In this document: piece after piece, positions 8,734 to 17,052 of the stretch
Layout: each line of letters opens with the position of its first letter
Position numbering within the stretch: the first letter of the stretch is position 1
Assembly: GCA_963755085.1 (NCBI GenBank)
Contig: CAVWIN010000014.1
Location: forward strand, 62,001 to 126,000
Source of the DNA: JACVRM01 sp963755085
Lineage (GTDB): Bacteria; Actinomycetota; Thermoleophilia; Gaiellales; Gaiellaceae
Reading direction: 5' to 3'
DNA length: 64,000 nucleotides
Notes under the pieces: generated by a model
Told to the model about the DNA's origin: nothing
Database searches by the model: none
What the model saw: only the letters and a program-made list of their open reading frames with translations
Position numbers and translations under genes: made by a program

Positions 8734-9813
8734 TCATGCGGACGGGATCCGCCGCCTCGCCGATAGACGCTCTGCATCCGAGCCGGCGTTCGCCAATGGC
8801 CAGATATCGCCCATCACGAAGCCCTCAGGGAACGGATCGTCGTCCTGCAGCACATACCGCGCGTAGCCAGTGATCCACGCTCGGCCCCCGATCCTGGGGA
8901 CGATCGCCGCTCTGCCGCCGACGTCCAGCTCCCGCGCCACGGAGCAGCTGAAGACGCCGCCGAGCAGGCCCTCGACGACGAGCGGGTCGCGATGACCCAG
9001 CTCGCCGCGCGCGGCGAGGACTGCCATCGCGGCGGAGGTGCCGGTGCCGCTCGGCGACGTGTCCATCTGCCCCCCGGGAAGGCCGCAGGTCTGCCGTGCG
9101 TCGTGGGCGTGGTCGTGCGGCGTGCCGACCACGACGGTCGCCTCGATCTCGCCAAACTCGGGGTTCAGCGGATGACGGAAGCCGACCTGCTCGCGTGCCG
9201 CTCCGCAGACTGCGGTGATCGCCTCCTGTACGGCGCGGGCCTGCTCGGGCACGAGCTCGACGCCCACGTCCTGAGCTGCGACGACGGCGCACGCCATGCC
9301 GCCCCAGGCGACGCTGACGGGTATGCGGCCGTAGCCGGGCACGTCCACAGGCACGTCGACCGCAGTTGCGAACGACGGCACGTTTTCGAACTCGACGAGT
9401 CGGACGCGGCCGCCCTCGCAGCGCGCGCGCACCTCGACCAGGCCGGCCGGCACCTCGAGCACCAGCGCCGTCTCCGGCTCGGTCATGGGCAGCTGTCCCG
9501 TTTCGAGCAGGACGGTGGTCACGACCATGAGGTTGGTGCCGGACATGGCCGCGTAGAGGTCGGACTGCTCCATGATCACGAAGCCCGCGTCGGCGCGCGG
9601 GTCGGTGGGCGGGAGCAGGACGTTGACGCACGCCCGGGGGTAGCCGCGGGGCTCCCGCACCATGAGCCGGCGGAACCAGTCGGCCCGCTGCTCGAAGTGC
9701 TTCATCTTCTCGAACATCGTTGCGCCGGGGGCCGCGAGCACGCCGACGCCGCCGACCACGACCCGCCCGTGCTGGCCCTCGGCGTGAGCGTCGACGGCGT
9801 CGATGGCGAACAC
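8734..9813 (-). CDS. proline racemase / hydroxyproline epimerase family protein with Ser/Ser active site
   Basis: 359 residues from a GTG start whose first residues align with the usual start of the family. The fold-typical landmarks are present: DAHAEGQHGRVVVGG near the N-terminus, RACVNVLLPPTDP, and a DTSPSGTGTSA segment near residue 251. In proline racemases and 4-hydroxyproline 2-epimerases two Cys act as acid and base. Here the first site reads MSGTNLM (Ser91) and the second SPSGTG (Ser255), so both are Ser. It may be an epimerase of hydroxyproline, a dehydratase-like variant or something new; the hydroxyproline-type catabolic genes 9 kb away favour an amino-acid substrate. The gene stands alone on the minus strand, divergent from the next gene with a 32-nt gap. 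Confidence 0.8.
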   Translation of the reverse strand: MFAIDAVDAHAEGQHGRVVVGGVGVLAAPGATMFEKMKHFEQRADWFRRLMVREPRGYPRACVNVLLPPTDPRADAGFVIMEQSDLYAAMSGTNLMVVTTVLLETGQLPMTEPETALVLEVPAGLVEVRARCEGGRVRLVEFENVPSFATAVDVPVDVPGYGRIPVSVAWGGMACAVVAAQDVGVELVPEQARAVQEAITAVCGAAREQVGFRHPLNPEFGEIEATVVVGTPHDHAHDARQTCGLPGGQMDTSPSGTGTSAAMAVLAARGELGHRDPLVVEGLLGGVFSCSVARELDVGGRAAIVPRIGGRAWITGYARYVLQDDDPFPEGFVMGDIWPLANAGSDAERLSARRRIPSA

Positions 9814-9845
9814 GACTGGCCATTCTGCATGGACTGTTAGCGTCC

Positions 9846-10349
9846 GTGCCCGTGGACGCCGACTCCTTCACGGGCGTCGCAGCCGCCCTGCGCGAGCTCA
9901 GCGATCGGCAGGCGATCGCCGACCTGATCTTCGCCTACTGCGAGCACTTCGACGCCAACGAGCCCCAGGCCGTGGCGGCGCTCTTCACCGACGACGCAAT
10001 CATCGACTACGGCCCCGAGGTGCCGACGATCATCGGCGGCCCGGCGGAGATCGCGGCGCGGATAGCGCCCGGGCTGGAGGAGCTCTTCAGTGCCACGAGC
10101 CATCACGTCAGCAATCTGCGCATCGAGCTCGACTGGCCCGACGAGGCGCGGAGCGTGTCGTACCTCTACGCCTGGCACCGCTACCTGGACGGCTCGCCGG
10201 ACGGCGAGCTCTGGGGTCGCTACCGCCATGCCTTCCGGCGCAGCGAGCGCGGTTGGCGGATCGCGTCGCTCCGCCTCGAGGCGGCCGGCACGGTCGACTT
10301 CCACCGGGCGGCGATGCACCCGATCGGCCGGCGGCAGGCTCCGTCTTAG
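9846..10349 (+). CDS. SnoaL/NTF2-like protein (polyketide cyclase or hydroxylating-dioxygenase beta-subunit fold)
   Basis: 167 residues. GTG at 9846 gives VPVDADSFTG; a second GTG two codons later is equally possible. The sequence has the alpha+beta cone pattern of SnoaL-like proteins: an N-terminal helix ending in RQAIADLIFAYCEHFD, then ALFTDDAIIDYG, then the strands HHVSNLRIELDW and YLYAWHRY, with RRSERGWRIASLRLEAAGTVDFH at the end. Such proteins act as small-molecule isomerases, dehydratases or subunits; the substrate cannot be read from the sequence. Its stop codon overlaps the stop of the convergent minus-strand gene (CTTAG). Confidence 0.7.
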   Translation: MPVDADSFTGVAAALRELSDRQAIADLIFAYCEHFDANEPQAVAALFTDDAIIDYGPEVPTIIGGPAEIAARIAPGLEELFSATSHHVSNLRIELDWPDEARSVSYLYAWHRYLDGSPDGELWGRYRHAFRRSERGWRIASLRLEAAGTVDFHRAAMHPIGRRQAPS

Positions 10350-11323
10350 CGGTCGAAGAGGTCGCTCGCGCGCCGCGCGCGCTCGAGCGCGATCAACGCC
10401 TCGTCACGCCACGCGACCCGCTCCTCCCAGCGGTCAGGCGGCAGGCGCCGGTGGAGCTCGGTGGCAACATGCGCGACGAGCTCGGGTGTGAACGGGCTCT
10501 CCTGGCCACGCTCGGCGCCCATGCGCCCGTAGGCAGGGCCAAGCTTCTCGGCGTGCGACTCGATGCCGCCGCGGGTGTTCAGCTCCGCGGTCTCGAACGG
10601 CCCCATCAGCGCCCAGCGCCGTCCCGGCCCGTCGCGCACAGCGCGGTCGACATCCTCCACGCTCGCGACGCCGTCCCGGACGAGGCAGTACGCCTCACGC
10701 AGCACCGCGCTCTGGATGCGGTTGAAGATGAAGCCTTCGATCTCCCGGGCGACCATGACCGGCGACATGCCGGCGGCCGTGAACAGGACGCGGGAGCGCT
10801 CGACGACGTCCGGGCTCGTGAATTCCGCCGGGACGAGCTCGACGATGGGCAGCAGGTACGGCGGGTTGCCCGGGTGCGCGACGAGGCAGCGGGCGCGGCC
10901 CTCCTGGTCGGCGGCGAACGAGCTTGCCGCCAGGGCCGACGATGAGCTGGCCAGGACGGCCTCGGCGGGAGCGGCGCTGTCGAGTCGGCCGAAGAGCTCG
11001 CGCTTGAGCTCGACCTGCTCGGGTGCACACTCCTGCACGTGGACGGCGCCATCAACGGTCGCCTCGAGCGAGTCCGCGAGCGTGACGCGGGCAGCGATCT
11101 CGGCGACCGGTTCGTCCACGAGGCCACCGCGGGCGAGGCGTTCCAGTCTGCTGAAGAGGTCGGCCGGTACCGCCGCTCGGCGCTCGGGCTCGGGCTCGAA
11201 CACCGCGACCGCCGCTCCCGCGCGGGCGAAGACGACCGCCCACGCGACGCCGATGCTGCCGGCGCCGACGACTGCGGTCCGACTGCCGCGGAGCTCAGGG
11301 GCGTGAGGCGGCACGGGCGTCAC
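10346..11323 (-). CDS. 3-hydroxyacyl-CoA dehydrogenase-family NAD(P) enzyme (gulonate/carnitine dehydrogenase-like)
   Basis: 325 residues from the GTG at 11323; a GTG three codons later is also possible. Residues about 13-40 form the Rossmann dinucleotide site (TAVVGAGSIGVAWAVVFARAG). The catalytic stretch reads VAHPGNPPYLLPIVELVP. The HPxNPP form is typical of L-gulonate 3-dehydrogenase, lambda-crystallin and carnitine dehydrogenase rather than the HFFNPV of fatty-acid enzymes. The C-terminal helical domain contains FIFNRIQSAVLREAYCLVRDG. The start lies 29 nt inside the 3' end of the IclR gene, so it is the last gene of the CoA-transferase operon. A hydroxy-acid oxidation step in that pathway is the inference; the substrate is not known. 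Confidence 0.75.
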   Translation of the reverse strand: MTPVPPHAPELRGSRTAVVGAGSIGVAWAVVFARAGAAVAVFEPEPERRAAVPADLFSRLERLARGGLVDEPVAEIAARVTLADSLEATVDGAVHVQECAPEQVELKRELFGRLDSAAPAEAVLASSSSALAASSFAADQEGRARCLVAHPGNPPYLLPIVELVPAEFTSPDVVERSRVLFTAAGMSPVMVAREIEGFIFNRIQSAVLREAYCLVRDGVASVEDVDRAVRDGPGRRWALMGPFETAELNTRGGIESHAEKLGPAYGRMGAERGQESPFTPELVAHVATELHRRLPPDRWEERVAWRDEALIALERARRASDLFDR

Positions 11324-12101
11324 GATCGATCGCGCGGGCCGTCTCGAGCAGGCGCGGCAGGAGTTGGCTACGCACCGCCTCGAGCGTCCACCGGCTGGCG
11401 TGGACGGAGACGTTGAGAGCAGCTGCGACGTGGCCGTCGACGTCGTGGATCGGCGTGGCGAGCGAGCGTAGGCCCTCCTCGAGTTCCTGGTCGACCATTG
11501 CCCATCCCTGCATACGCACCTGCTGCACCTTCGCGCGTAGACCGTCGGGGTCGGCAATCGTGCGCTCGGTGCGCGGGGTCAGGTCCGCACTCGCCAGATA
11601 CGCGTCGAGCCATTCGTCGTCGTGGCCGCCCAGCAGCACGCGGCCGAGCGAGGTGGCGAAGGCCGGGAAGCGGGTGCCGACGCTGATCGCCACCGACATG
11701 ATCCGGTTCGCCTGCACCCGCGCGACGTAGACGACGTGATCCTCGTCGAGCACCGCGAGCGAGGACGACTCGCGCACCTCGGCGACGAAGTCGCGCATGT
11801 GGGGCAGTGCGATGTCTGGAAGGGTCAGGCTGGACAGGTAGGCGTGACCGAGCTCGAGTACGCGGGGCGTCAGCTGAAAACGGCGGTCCTCGACGCGCAT
11901 GTAACCGAGTTCGACGAGGGTAAGCAGGAAGCGGCGCGCGGCCGCGCGGGCGAGGCCGGTGCGACGGGCGACCTCACTCAGGGTCAGCGTAGGGTGCTCA
12001 GCATCGAAGGCACGGATAACGGCGAGCCCGCGCTGGAGCGACTGCACGAAGCCGGTCTCGCGCGCCTCCTCGGTCGCCTCTGGCTGGACGATCTCCGTCA
12101 T
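11295..12101 (-). CDS. IclR family transcriptional regulator
   Basis: 268 residues. The winged helix at residues about 18-85 contains SLQRGLAVIRAFDAEHPTLT and LSEVARRTGLARAAARRFLLTL, followed by the IclR effector domain (ESSSLAVLDEDHVVYVARV, RFPAFATSLGRVLLGG, GLRSLATPIHD). It resembles the PcaR/PobR branch that senses aromatic or ketoadipate-type acids. The ATG overlaps the stop of the CoA-transferase beta subunit (ATGA), so regulator and enzymes are co-transcribed. Its likely operator is the TGTTC-N7-GAACA palindrome in the 13.72 kb promoter, which would make the operon autoregulated; that link is inference from position. Confidence 0.85.
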   Translation of the reverse strand: MTEIVQPEATEEARETGFVQSLQRGLAVIRAFDAEHPTLTLSEVARRTGLARAAARRFLLTLVELGYMRVEDRRFQLTPRVLELGHAYLSSLTLPDIALPHMRDFVAEVRESSSLAVLDEDHVVYVARVQANRIMSVAISVGTRFPAFATSLGRVLLGGHDDEWLDAYLASADLTPRTERTIADPDGLRAKVQQVRMQGWAMVDQELEEGLRSLATPIHDVDGHVAAALNVSVHASRWTLEAVRSQLLPRLLETARAIDRDARAASRP

Positions 12102-12889
12102 GCCGAAGCCTGCGCGGCATTGCCCGGGACAGGCGTGCGCACGAGCGCGCGCAGCACGTCCAGCTCGCGCGCGGTCGGCGGGTCGGTCGCCGCCACCTGC
12201 TCCGCGATGCGCAGCTCCCAGCCGGTCGCCATACGAGCGTCATCCTCGGTCACGCCGGGATGCAGGTGCGTGAGCACGAGCTCGCGCGTCTTCGGGTCGG
12301 GCTCGAGGATCCCGACGTCCGTGACGACGGCGCGCGGGCCGTGGCCGCGGAAGCCGTAGCGCTCGCGATCGGCGCCGCCGGTCCCGAATCCGACCGAGGT
12401 GACGAAGTCGACGCGCTCGACGAACGTCCGCGGGCTCTGGCGCATCACGATCAGGACGCTCCGGCACGAGGCGGCGATCTCCGGGGCGCCGCCGGCGCCG
12501 GGCAGCCGGACGCGCGGTGCGTCATAGCTGTCGCCGATGACGGTGGTGTTGATGTTCGCGTAGCGGTCGAGCTGCGCCCCGGCCAGGAACCCGACGTCGA
12601 TCCGTCCCGCCTGCAGCCAGTAGTTGAACGTCTCGACGACGCCGACCACGGCGTCCGCGGTCTCGGCGAGGTTGCCGTCTCCGATCGACAGCGGCAGAAA
12701 ATCCGGCTTCGCGCCCAGCGTCCCGGACTCGTAGACGAGCACGAGGTTCGGCGCGTGCAGGCGCCGGGCGAGGTTCGCGGCCGTGCTCGGGAGACCGATG
12801 CCGACGAAGCACACCGTGCCGTCCTCGAGGGCGCGCGCGGCGGTTACGGTCATCATCTCCTCGGCCGTCCACTCAGCTGTCGAGAACAT
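12098..12889 (-). CDS. CoA-transferase beta subunit (3-oxoacid/glutaconate type)
   Basis: 263 residues. The ATG at 12889 was chosen because it begins FSTAEWTAEEMMTVTAARAL, in line with the paralogue at 36.7 kb. The catalytic glutamate sits in LVYESGTLGA (ESG motif), the residue that forms the glutamyl-CoA thioester in this family. Other conserved blocks are CFVGIGLPSTAANLARR, FNYWLQAGRIDVGFLAGAQ and VRLPGAGGAPEIAASC. The start lies 17 nt inside the alpha-subunit gene. The pair is close to the pcaIJ-like pair later in the window, but its neighbours (IclR regulator, 3-hydroxyacid dehydrogenase, LLM and SDR enzymes) indicate a different pathway. Confidence 0.85.
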   Translation of the reverse strand: MFSTAEWTAEEMMTVTAARALEDGTVCFVGIGLPSTAANLARRLHAPNLVLVYESGTLGAKPDFLPLSIGDGNLAETADAVVGVVETFNYWLQAGRIDVGFLAGAQLDRYANINTTVIGDSYDAPRVRLPGAGGAPEIAASCRSVLIVMRQSPRTFVERVDFVTSVGFGTGGADRERYGFRGHGPRAVVTDVGILEPDPKTRELVLTHLHPGVTEDDARMATGWELRIAEQVAATDPPTARELDVLRALVRTPVPGNAAQASA

Positions 12890-13724
12890 GCTCCTCCATC
12901 CAGCGCAGGAAGGTCTCGCGGTCGCGGCTGATCGCGTCCCACGCGATGTAGAAGTCGTTGTCACGCATCGAGTAGCCGTCGGCGTACGAGGGCCGCGCGC
13001 CGTCGGGCACGACCGCGATCACGTCGACGGCCCAGGACGGGAGCACGATCGCGCCGGGACGCGGCTCGATGCGGTCGACCACCTCCTCGACCGTGACGAG
13101 CGCTCGCCGCGCCGCGAGCACGGCCTCCTTCTGTACGCCCGTGATGCCCCAGAGCTGCACCTTCCCGCGCAGGTCCGCCTGCTGGGCGTGGACGATCGCC
13201 ACGTCGGGGTTGAGCGCGCTGACTGCCGCGAGGGTCTCGCCTGTGAAGGGACACTCGATCGTCCGGATCGACTCCGTGACGCCGAGGATCGCGCTCCCGG
13301 CGTAGCCGCGGAGCACCGCGAAGGGGAGCCCGGAGGCGCCCGCCGCGTAGCGGTTCGCCATACCCGCGTGGCTGTGCTCCTCGAGCTCGAGCGGTGCCGG
13401 CCAGCCGTGCTCGACCGCGTCGCGGAAACGGTGCAGGCTGCCGACGCCAGGGTTCCCGCCCCACGAGAAGACGAGCTTGCCCGCGCAGCCGAGGCCGATC
13501 ATCTGGTCGTAGATGAGGTCGGGCGTCATGCGTACGAGCGTCAGGTCGCGGCGCCCCTGGCGGAGGATCTCGTGCCCGGCCGCGTAGGGGATCAGGTGCG
13601 TGAAGCCCTCGAGCGAGACGGTGTCGCCGTCGCGGACGAGCTCGCCGACGGCCTCCTCGAGGGATGTGAATGTCGCGCGGCGGGGGAGCGGGAGAGTGTT
13701 CGTTTCGCGCACCTGTGTTCTCAC
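12873..13724 (-). CDS. CoA-transferase alpha subunit
   Basis: 283 residues from a GTG at 13724. Conserved blocks are SLEGFTHLIPYAAGHEILRQ, VFSWGGNPGVGSLHRFRDA, CPFTGETLAAV and VHAQQADLRGKVQLWG. The protein is by eye about two thirds identical to the alpha subunit at 37.4-38.3 kb. It is the first gene of a four-gene minus-strand operon. A promoter (TTGACC, 17 nt, TACTGT) ends 5 nt before the GTG, so the message would be leaderless; otherwise a GTG 12 nt downstream is the start. The palindrome at 13716-13732 overlaps both the -10 box and the start codon, so repression is the natural reading. Confidence 0.85.
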   Translation of the reverse strand: MRTQVRETNTLPLPRRATFTSLEEAVGELVRDGDTVSLEGFTHLIPYAAGHEILRQGRRDLTLVRMTPDLIYDQMIGLGCAGKLVFSWGGNPGVGSLHRFRDAVEHGWPAPLELEEHSHAGMANRYAAGASGLPFAVLRGYAGSAILGVTESIRTIECPFTGETLAAVSALNPDVAIVHAQQADLRGKVQLWGITGVQKEAVLAARRALVTVEEVVDRIEPRPGAIVLPSWAVDVIAVVPDGARPSYADGYSMRDNDFYIAWDAISRDRETFLRWMEEHVLDS

Positions 13725-13732
13725 TCCGAACA
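13716..13732. promoter_or_regulatory. putative IclR operator TGTTC-N7-GAACA
   Basis: TGTTC and GAACA form an inverted repeat with a 7-nt centre (TCACTCC). It overlaps the -10 box and start codon of the CoA-transferase operon. The same half sites recur in the aminotransferase promoter at 25113 (TGTTCGACATCCGAACA), sharing the CCGAACA right half. Confidence 0.5.
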
Positions 13733-13758
13733 GTATTGCCTCGGTCGGAGACGGTCAA
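13730..13758 (-). promoter_or_regulatory. promoter of the CoA-transferase operon
   Basis: On the minus strand TTGACC (13758-13753) is followed after 17 nt by TACTGT (13735-13730). Transcription would start at or next to the GTG of the alpha subunit, giving a leaderless mRNA. Confidence 0.5.
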
Positions 13759-13765
13759 TCGACGC

Positions 13766-13794
13766 TTGACGCCTCTCGCGGCCCCTGGTTGGCT
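13766..13794 (+). promoter_or_regulatory. weak promoter of the LLM/SDR operon
   Basis: TTGACG (13766-13771), 17 nt, TTGGCT (13789-13794). The ATG at 13803 lies only 8 nt after the -10 box, again suggesting a leaderless transcript. The -10 match is poor. Confidence 0.3.
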
Positions 13795-13802
13795 GGCACG
13801 CG

Positions 13803-14669
13803 ATGCAGATCGGCGCCGTCGTTCCGAACAGCGGGCCGCTTCCGCTCGAGCGCGGCACCGCCTCGATGGCGCAGGCGCTGGAGCAGGCAGGGTTCGCCTC
13901 GCTCTGGGTCAGCGACCACGTCGTGCTGCCGACGCGGATGGACTCGCCGTACCCTTTCGCCGCGGACGGCCAGGCGACCTGGCCGTCCACGACGCCGTAT
14001 CTCGACGCCCTCGTGGCGCTCTCCGTGATGGCGGCCGCGACGAAGCGGGTGGCGCTGGGTACGGCCGTCCTCGTGCTACCGCTGCGTCAGCCCGTCGTGC
14101 TCGCGAAGCAGGCGGCGTCGGTGGACGTGCTCAGCGGTGGGCGACTGACGCTCGGCGTCGGCGCAGGCTGGCTGCGCGAGGAGTTCGACGCGCTCAACGT
14201 GCCGTTCGATGATCGCGGCGGGCGGCTCGTCGAGTGGATGGCGATCGTCCGCGACTGCTGGACGGGAACCCCGGCGGCGCACTCGTCGGACCGCTACGTC
14301 CTCCCCGAGGGTGTGCTCTGCCTGCCGACGCCGGCGCACGAGATCCCGTTCCTGATGGGCGGGCACTCTCCGGCGGCGCTCCGCCGAGCGGGCCGGCTCG
14401 CGGATGGGTGGCTGGCGCAGCAGTCGCTCTCGGAGCTCGACCCGGACGAGCTCGGGCGCGCCGTCTCGGTCATGCGCGCCTCGGCGGACGAGGCCGGCCG
14501 CGACCCGGACGGCCGGCGTGTCGTCCTTCGCCTCGTCGAGTCCGCCGGGCGCGGCCGTGAGATCGCCGCCGCGATCCCCGCCCTTGAGGCGGCCGGCGTC
14601 GGCGAGCTGATCGTCAACGTCGACTGGGACGCGGACCCGGCCGAGCAGCTCCAGGAGATCGCCGCCTGA
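13803..14669 (+). CDS. LLM class (F420-dependent) oxidoreductase
   Basis: 288 residues. It has a luciferase-like TIM barrel: MQIGAVVPNSGPL at the start, ALEQAGFASLWVSDHVVLP at strand 2, VALGTAVLVLPLRQPVVLAKQAASVDVLSGGRLTLGVGAGW (in parts) in the centre, and a glycine-rich ending. The SDHV motif and the family's distribution point to F420 rather than FMN, although the cofactor is not proven by sequence. It is the first of three genes whose stop and start codons overlap (TGATG to the next gene), with two SDRs following. This is a redox cassette divergent from the CoA-transferase operon; the substrate is unknown. Confidence 0.8.
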   Translation: MQIGAVVPNSGPLPLERGTASMAQALEQAGFASLWVSDHVVLPTRMDSPYPFAADGQATWPSTTPYLDALVALSVMAAATKRVALGTAVLVLPLRQPVVLAKQAASVDVLSGGRLTLGVGAGWLREEFDALNVPFDDRGGRLVEWMAIVRDCWTGTPAAHSSDRYVLPEGVLCLPTPAHEIPFLMGGHSPAALRRAGRLADGWLAQQSLSELDPDELGRAVSVMRASADEAGRDPDGRRVVLRLVESAGRGREIAAAIPALEAAGVGELIVNVDWDADPAEQLQEIAA

Positions 14670-15433
14670 TGGGTGAGCTGACCGGCAGGACGATCCTGCT
14701 CACCGGGGCCTCGCGAGGGATCGGGGCCGCAACGGCAAAGGTCCTCGGCGACCGCGGTGCGAGCGTCGTGGCGCACTACGGCTCGTACCGCGCGGGCGCG
14801 GAGGAGGCCGTCTCGACCCTCCCTGCGGACCGGCGCCTCCTCGCCCAGGCGGACATGTCCGAGCCGGGCGCGGCGCGGGCGCTCTGGCGCGAGGCCGTCT
14901 CCTGGCGCGGTCGCGTCGACGTGGTCGTCGTCAACGCAGCAACGATGCCCACGGCCGCGTTCGAGGGGGCCGACGAGGACTGGGACGAAGGCTGGCGGAC
15001 GGCGCTGCAGGTGAACGTGCTCGAGCCAGCGAGCCTGATCCGCGAGGCGGTGAACCACTTCCTCGAGCACGGCGGCGGAGCGGTGATCACCCTCTCGAGC
15101 TGGGCGGCGCAGCGCGGCTCGGCGATTACGAACCTGAACGCGTACGCCGCTTCGAAGGCGGCCGTCGCCAACCTGACCCAGACAGTGGCCCGGAACTACG
15201 CAAACCGCGGCATCCTCGGCCACGTCGTCGCGCCCGGCATCGTGCACACTCGCCTTTCGGAGGCCTCTGCGGCCGCGCGTGGCGGAATCGATGCCGTCAA
15301 CGCCGCGCTGGCGATGGGCGAGATGGTGCCGCCGCAGGAGGTCGCCGAGCTGATCGCGTTCCTCGCCAGCGGCCGGTGCCGCCACCTGACCGGCGCGACG
15401 ATCGACCTCAACGGTGCCAGCAATATCCGCTGA
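14669..15433 (+). CDS. short-chain dehydrogenase/reductase (SDR)
   Basis: 254 residues of a classical SDR: TGASRGIGAATAKVLG nucleotide-binding loop at about residues 12-27, VVVNAATMPTAAF in place of NNAG, and a catalytic triad S (ITLSSWAAQRGS), Y and K (NLNAYAASKAAVANL). The ending LTGATIDLNGASNIR replaces the usual VDGG. The ATG overlaps the TGA of the LLM gene, and the next SDR starts 20 nt before this gene ends, so the three enzymes are made together. Confidence 0.85.
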   Translation: MGELTGRTILLTGASRGIGAATAKVLGDRGASVVAHYGSYRAGAEEAVSTLPADRRLLAQADMSEPGAARALWREAVSWRGRVDVVVVNAATMPTAAFEGADEDWDEGWRTALQVNVLEPASLIREAVNHFLEHGGGAVITLSSWAAQRGSAITNLNAYAASKAAVANLTQTVARNYANRGILGHVVAPGIVHTRLSEASAAARGGIDAVNAALAMGEMVPPQEVAELIAFLASGRCRHLTGATIDLNGASNIR

Positions 15434-16154
15434 GCCACGCGGCGCGCTCGTCGTGGGCGGAGCGAAGGGCATCGGCAGGGCGATCTCCGCCGTGCTCGCG
15501 GCGCGAGGAGACGACCTCGTCGTGGCCGACGTGGACGTCGCCGCGGCCCACGCCTGCGCGCGCGAGACGGGCGGCCGCGCCGTCGCGCTCGACGTCACCG
15601 ACGCCGCGGCGGTGCGCGACGTGATTGCGCACGTGGACGCGGAGACGCCGCTCGGAACCGTCGTCGCGAACGCAGGCGTGGGCCACCGGAGCTCGATCCT
15701 CGAGGTCGAGCCTGAGGACTACGACCGCGTGATGGCCGTGAACGTTCGCGGCGTCTTCTTCGTCCTCCAGGCGGCCCTGCGCGCGATGGTCTCCCGTCGC
15801 AAGGGCAGCGTCGTGACCGTCTGCTCGACCTCCGGCTTCACCGCGTCCAGCGGGCCAATGGCCGTCTACGACGCATCCAAGGGTGCGGTGCGCCTCCTCA
15901 CACAGGCGGCCGCCCGGGAGGTTGCGCCGAGTGGTGTACGCGTCAACGCCGTTGCGCCCGGGACGGTCGAGACCGATCTCACGCGGGGGCTCGCATCGCC
16001 GGAGGAGCTCCACGCGCTCGGCCACGAGCGCGTCCCGCTCGGCCGGCTCGGACGGCCCGACGAGATCGCCGCGGCGGTGGCATTCCTGTCTTCGGAGGCA
16101 GCGTCGTACGTGACCGGTCACGTTCTCGTCGTCGACGGCGGGTGGCTCGCATGA
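15414..16154 (+). CDS. short-chain dehydrogenase/reductase (SDR)
   Basis: 246 residues from GTG. It has the glycine-rich loop VVGGAKGIGRAISAVLA, VVANAGVGHRS, catalytic Ser and YxxxK (VCSTSGFT; VYDASKGAVRLLTQAA), NAVAPGTVETDLTRG and the terminal YVTGHVLVVDGGW. It is a FabG-like fold with the usual length. It overlaps the preceding SDR by 20 nt; only the GTG start keeps the complete Rossmann loop. Together with the LLM oxidoreductase it would oxidise or reduce hydroxyl or keto groups of an unknown catabolic intermediate. Confidence 0.85.
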   Translation: MPAISAEPRGALVVGGAKGIGRAISAVLAARGDDLVVADVDVAAAHACARETGGRAVALDVTDAAAVRDVIAHVDAETPLGTVVANAGVGHRSSILEVEPEDYDRVMAVNVRGVFFVLQAALRAMVSRRKGSVVTVCSTSGFTASSGPMAVYDASKGAVRLLTQAAAREVAPSGVRVNAVAPGTVETDLTRGLASPEELHALGHERVPLGRLGRPDEIAAAVAFLSSEAASYVTGHVLVVDGGWLA

Positions 16155-16171
16155 GCGCCCTCCGTCCTCGC

Positions 16172-16200
16172 TTGACACCGCCTACGGCGAGGTTCACGAT
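16172..16200 (+). promoter_or_regulatory. promoter of the amino-acid ABC/dehydrogenase operon
   Basis: A perfect TTGACA (16172-16177), 17-nt spacer and CACGAT (16195-16200), 18 nt ahead of the ABC ATPase ATG. Confidence 0.45.
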
Positions 16201-16218
16201 GCGCACATTGCGTCCACC

Positions 16219-17052
16219 ATGCGAACGCCCGCTCCGTACATCCCTGTGCACGAGGTGAGCGAGGCGGCGCATGCGGACGTGGCCGCGGCGGAGACGTCGA
16301 CGCACGGCGTCGTCGAACTGCGAGCGATCAAGAAGTCGTTCGGCGAGGTCGAGGTGCTGCACGGCGTCGACCTGACCGTGCACGCGGGCGAGCACGTCGT
16401 CATCTTCGGGCCTTCGGGCTCGGGGAAGTCGACGCTGCTCAGGACGATCAACATGCTCGAGGAGCCGAGCCAGGGGTCCGTGCGGGTGCTCGGCGTCGAG
16501 TACGGGCCGGGAATTCCGGGTGAGCCGAAGGTGCGGCGGGGCAACGTGATGCAGCTGCGCCGTAACGTCGGAATGGTCTTCCAGCAGTTCAACCTCTTCC
16601 CGCACCTGACCGCCCTGCACAACATCGCACTCGCGCTTCGCACGGCCCGCGGGCTCGGCCGCAAGGAGTCCGAGCAGCGGGCGGCAATCGCGCTGCAGCA
16701 GATGGGGCTCCTGCAGTGGGCCGGCCGCTTCCCCGGGGAGCTCTCCGGAGGTCAGCAGCAGCGTGTCGCGATCGCCCGCGCACTCAGCCTCGACCCATCG
16801 GTGATGCTCTTCGACGAGCCGACCTCGGCACTCGACCCCGAGCTCGTGGGCGACGTGCTCGCCGTCATGCGTGATCTCGCCGAGGCAGGAATGACCATGG
16901 TGATCGTCACGCACGAGCTGAACTTCGCCCGCGAGGTCGGCGACCTGAACGTGTTCATGGATCACGGCCTGATCCTGGAGTCCGGCAACCGCGGCTTCTT
17001 CGACACGTGCTCGAACCCGCGCACGCGCCAGTTCATCGAGGCGGTGCTGTGA
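16219..17052 (+). CDS. polar amino-acid-type ABC transporter, ATP-binding subunit
   Basis: 277 residues. Walker A is GPSGSGKS at about 64-71, the Q loop lies in MVFQQFNLFPHLT, the signature is LSGGQQQRVAIARAL, Walker B is VMLFDEPTSALDPE and the switch is VTHELNFA. These are the features of the GlnQ/HisP group for polar amino acids. The first 30 residues extend beyond the family core, so a later start is possible, although the ATG at 16219 fits the promoter upstream. The next gene (permease) overlaps by GTGA. The cytoplasmic ATPase would energise uptake of the amino acid degraded by the enzymes encoded downstream. Confidence 0.9.
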   Translation: MRTPAPYIPVHEVSEAAHADVAAAETSTHGVVELRAIKKSFGEVEVLHGVDLTVHAGEHVVIFGPSGSGKSTLLRTINMLEEPSQGSVRVLGVEYGPGIPGEPKVRRGNVMQLRRNVGMVFQQFNLFPHLTALHNIALALRTARGLGRKESEQRAAIALQQMGLLQWAGRFPGELSGGQQQRVAIARALSLDPSVMLFDEPTSALDPELVGDVLAVMRDLAEAGMTMVIVTHELNFAREVGDLNVFMDHGLILESGNRGFFDTCSNPRTRQFIEAVL

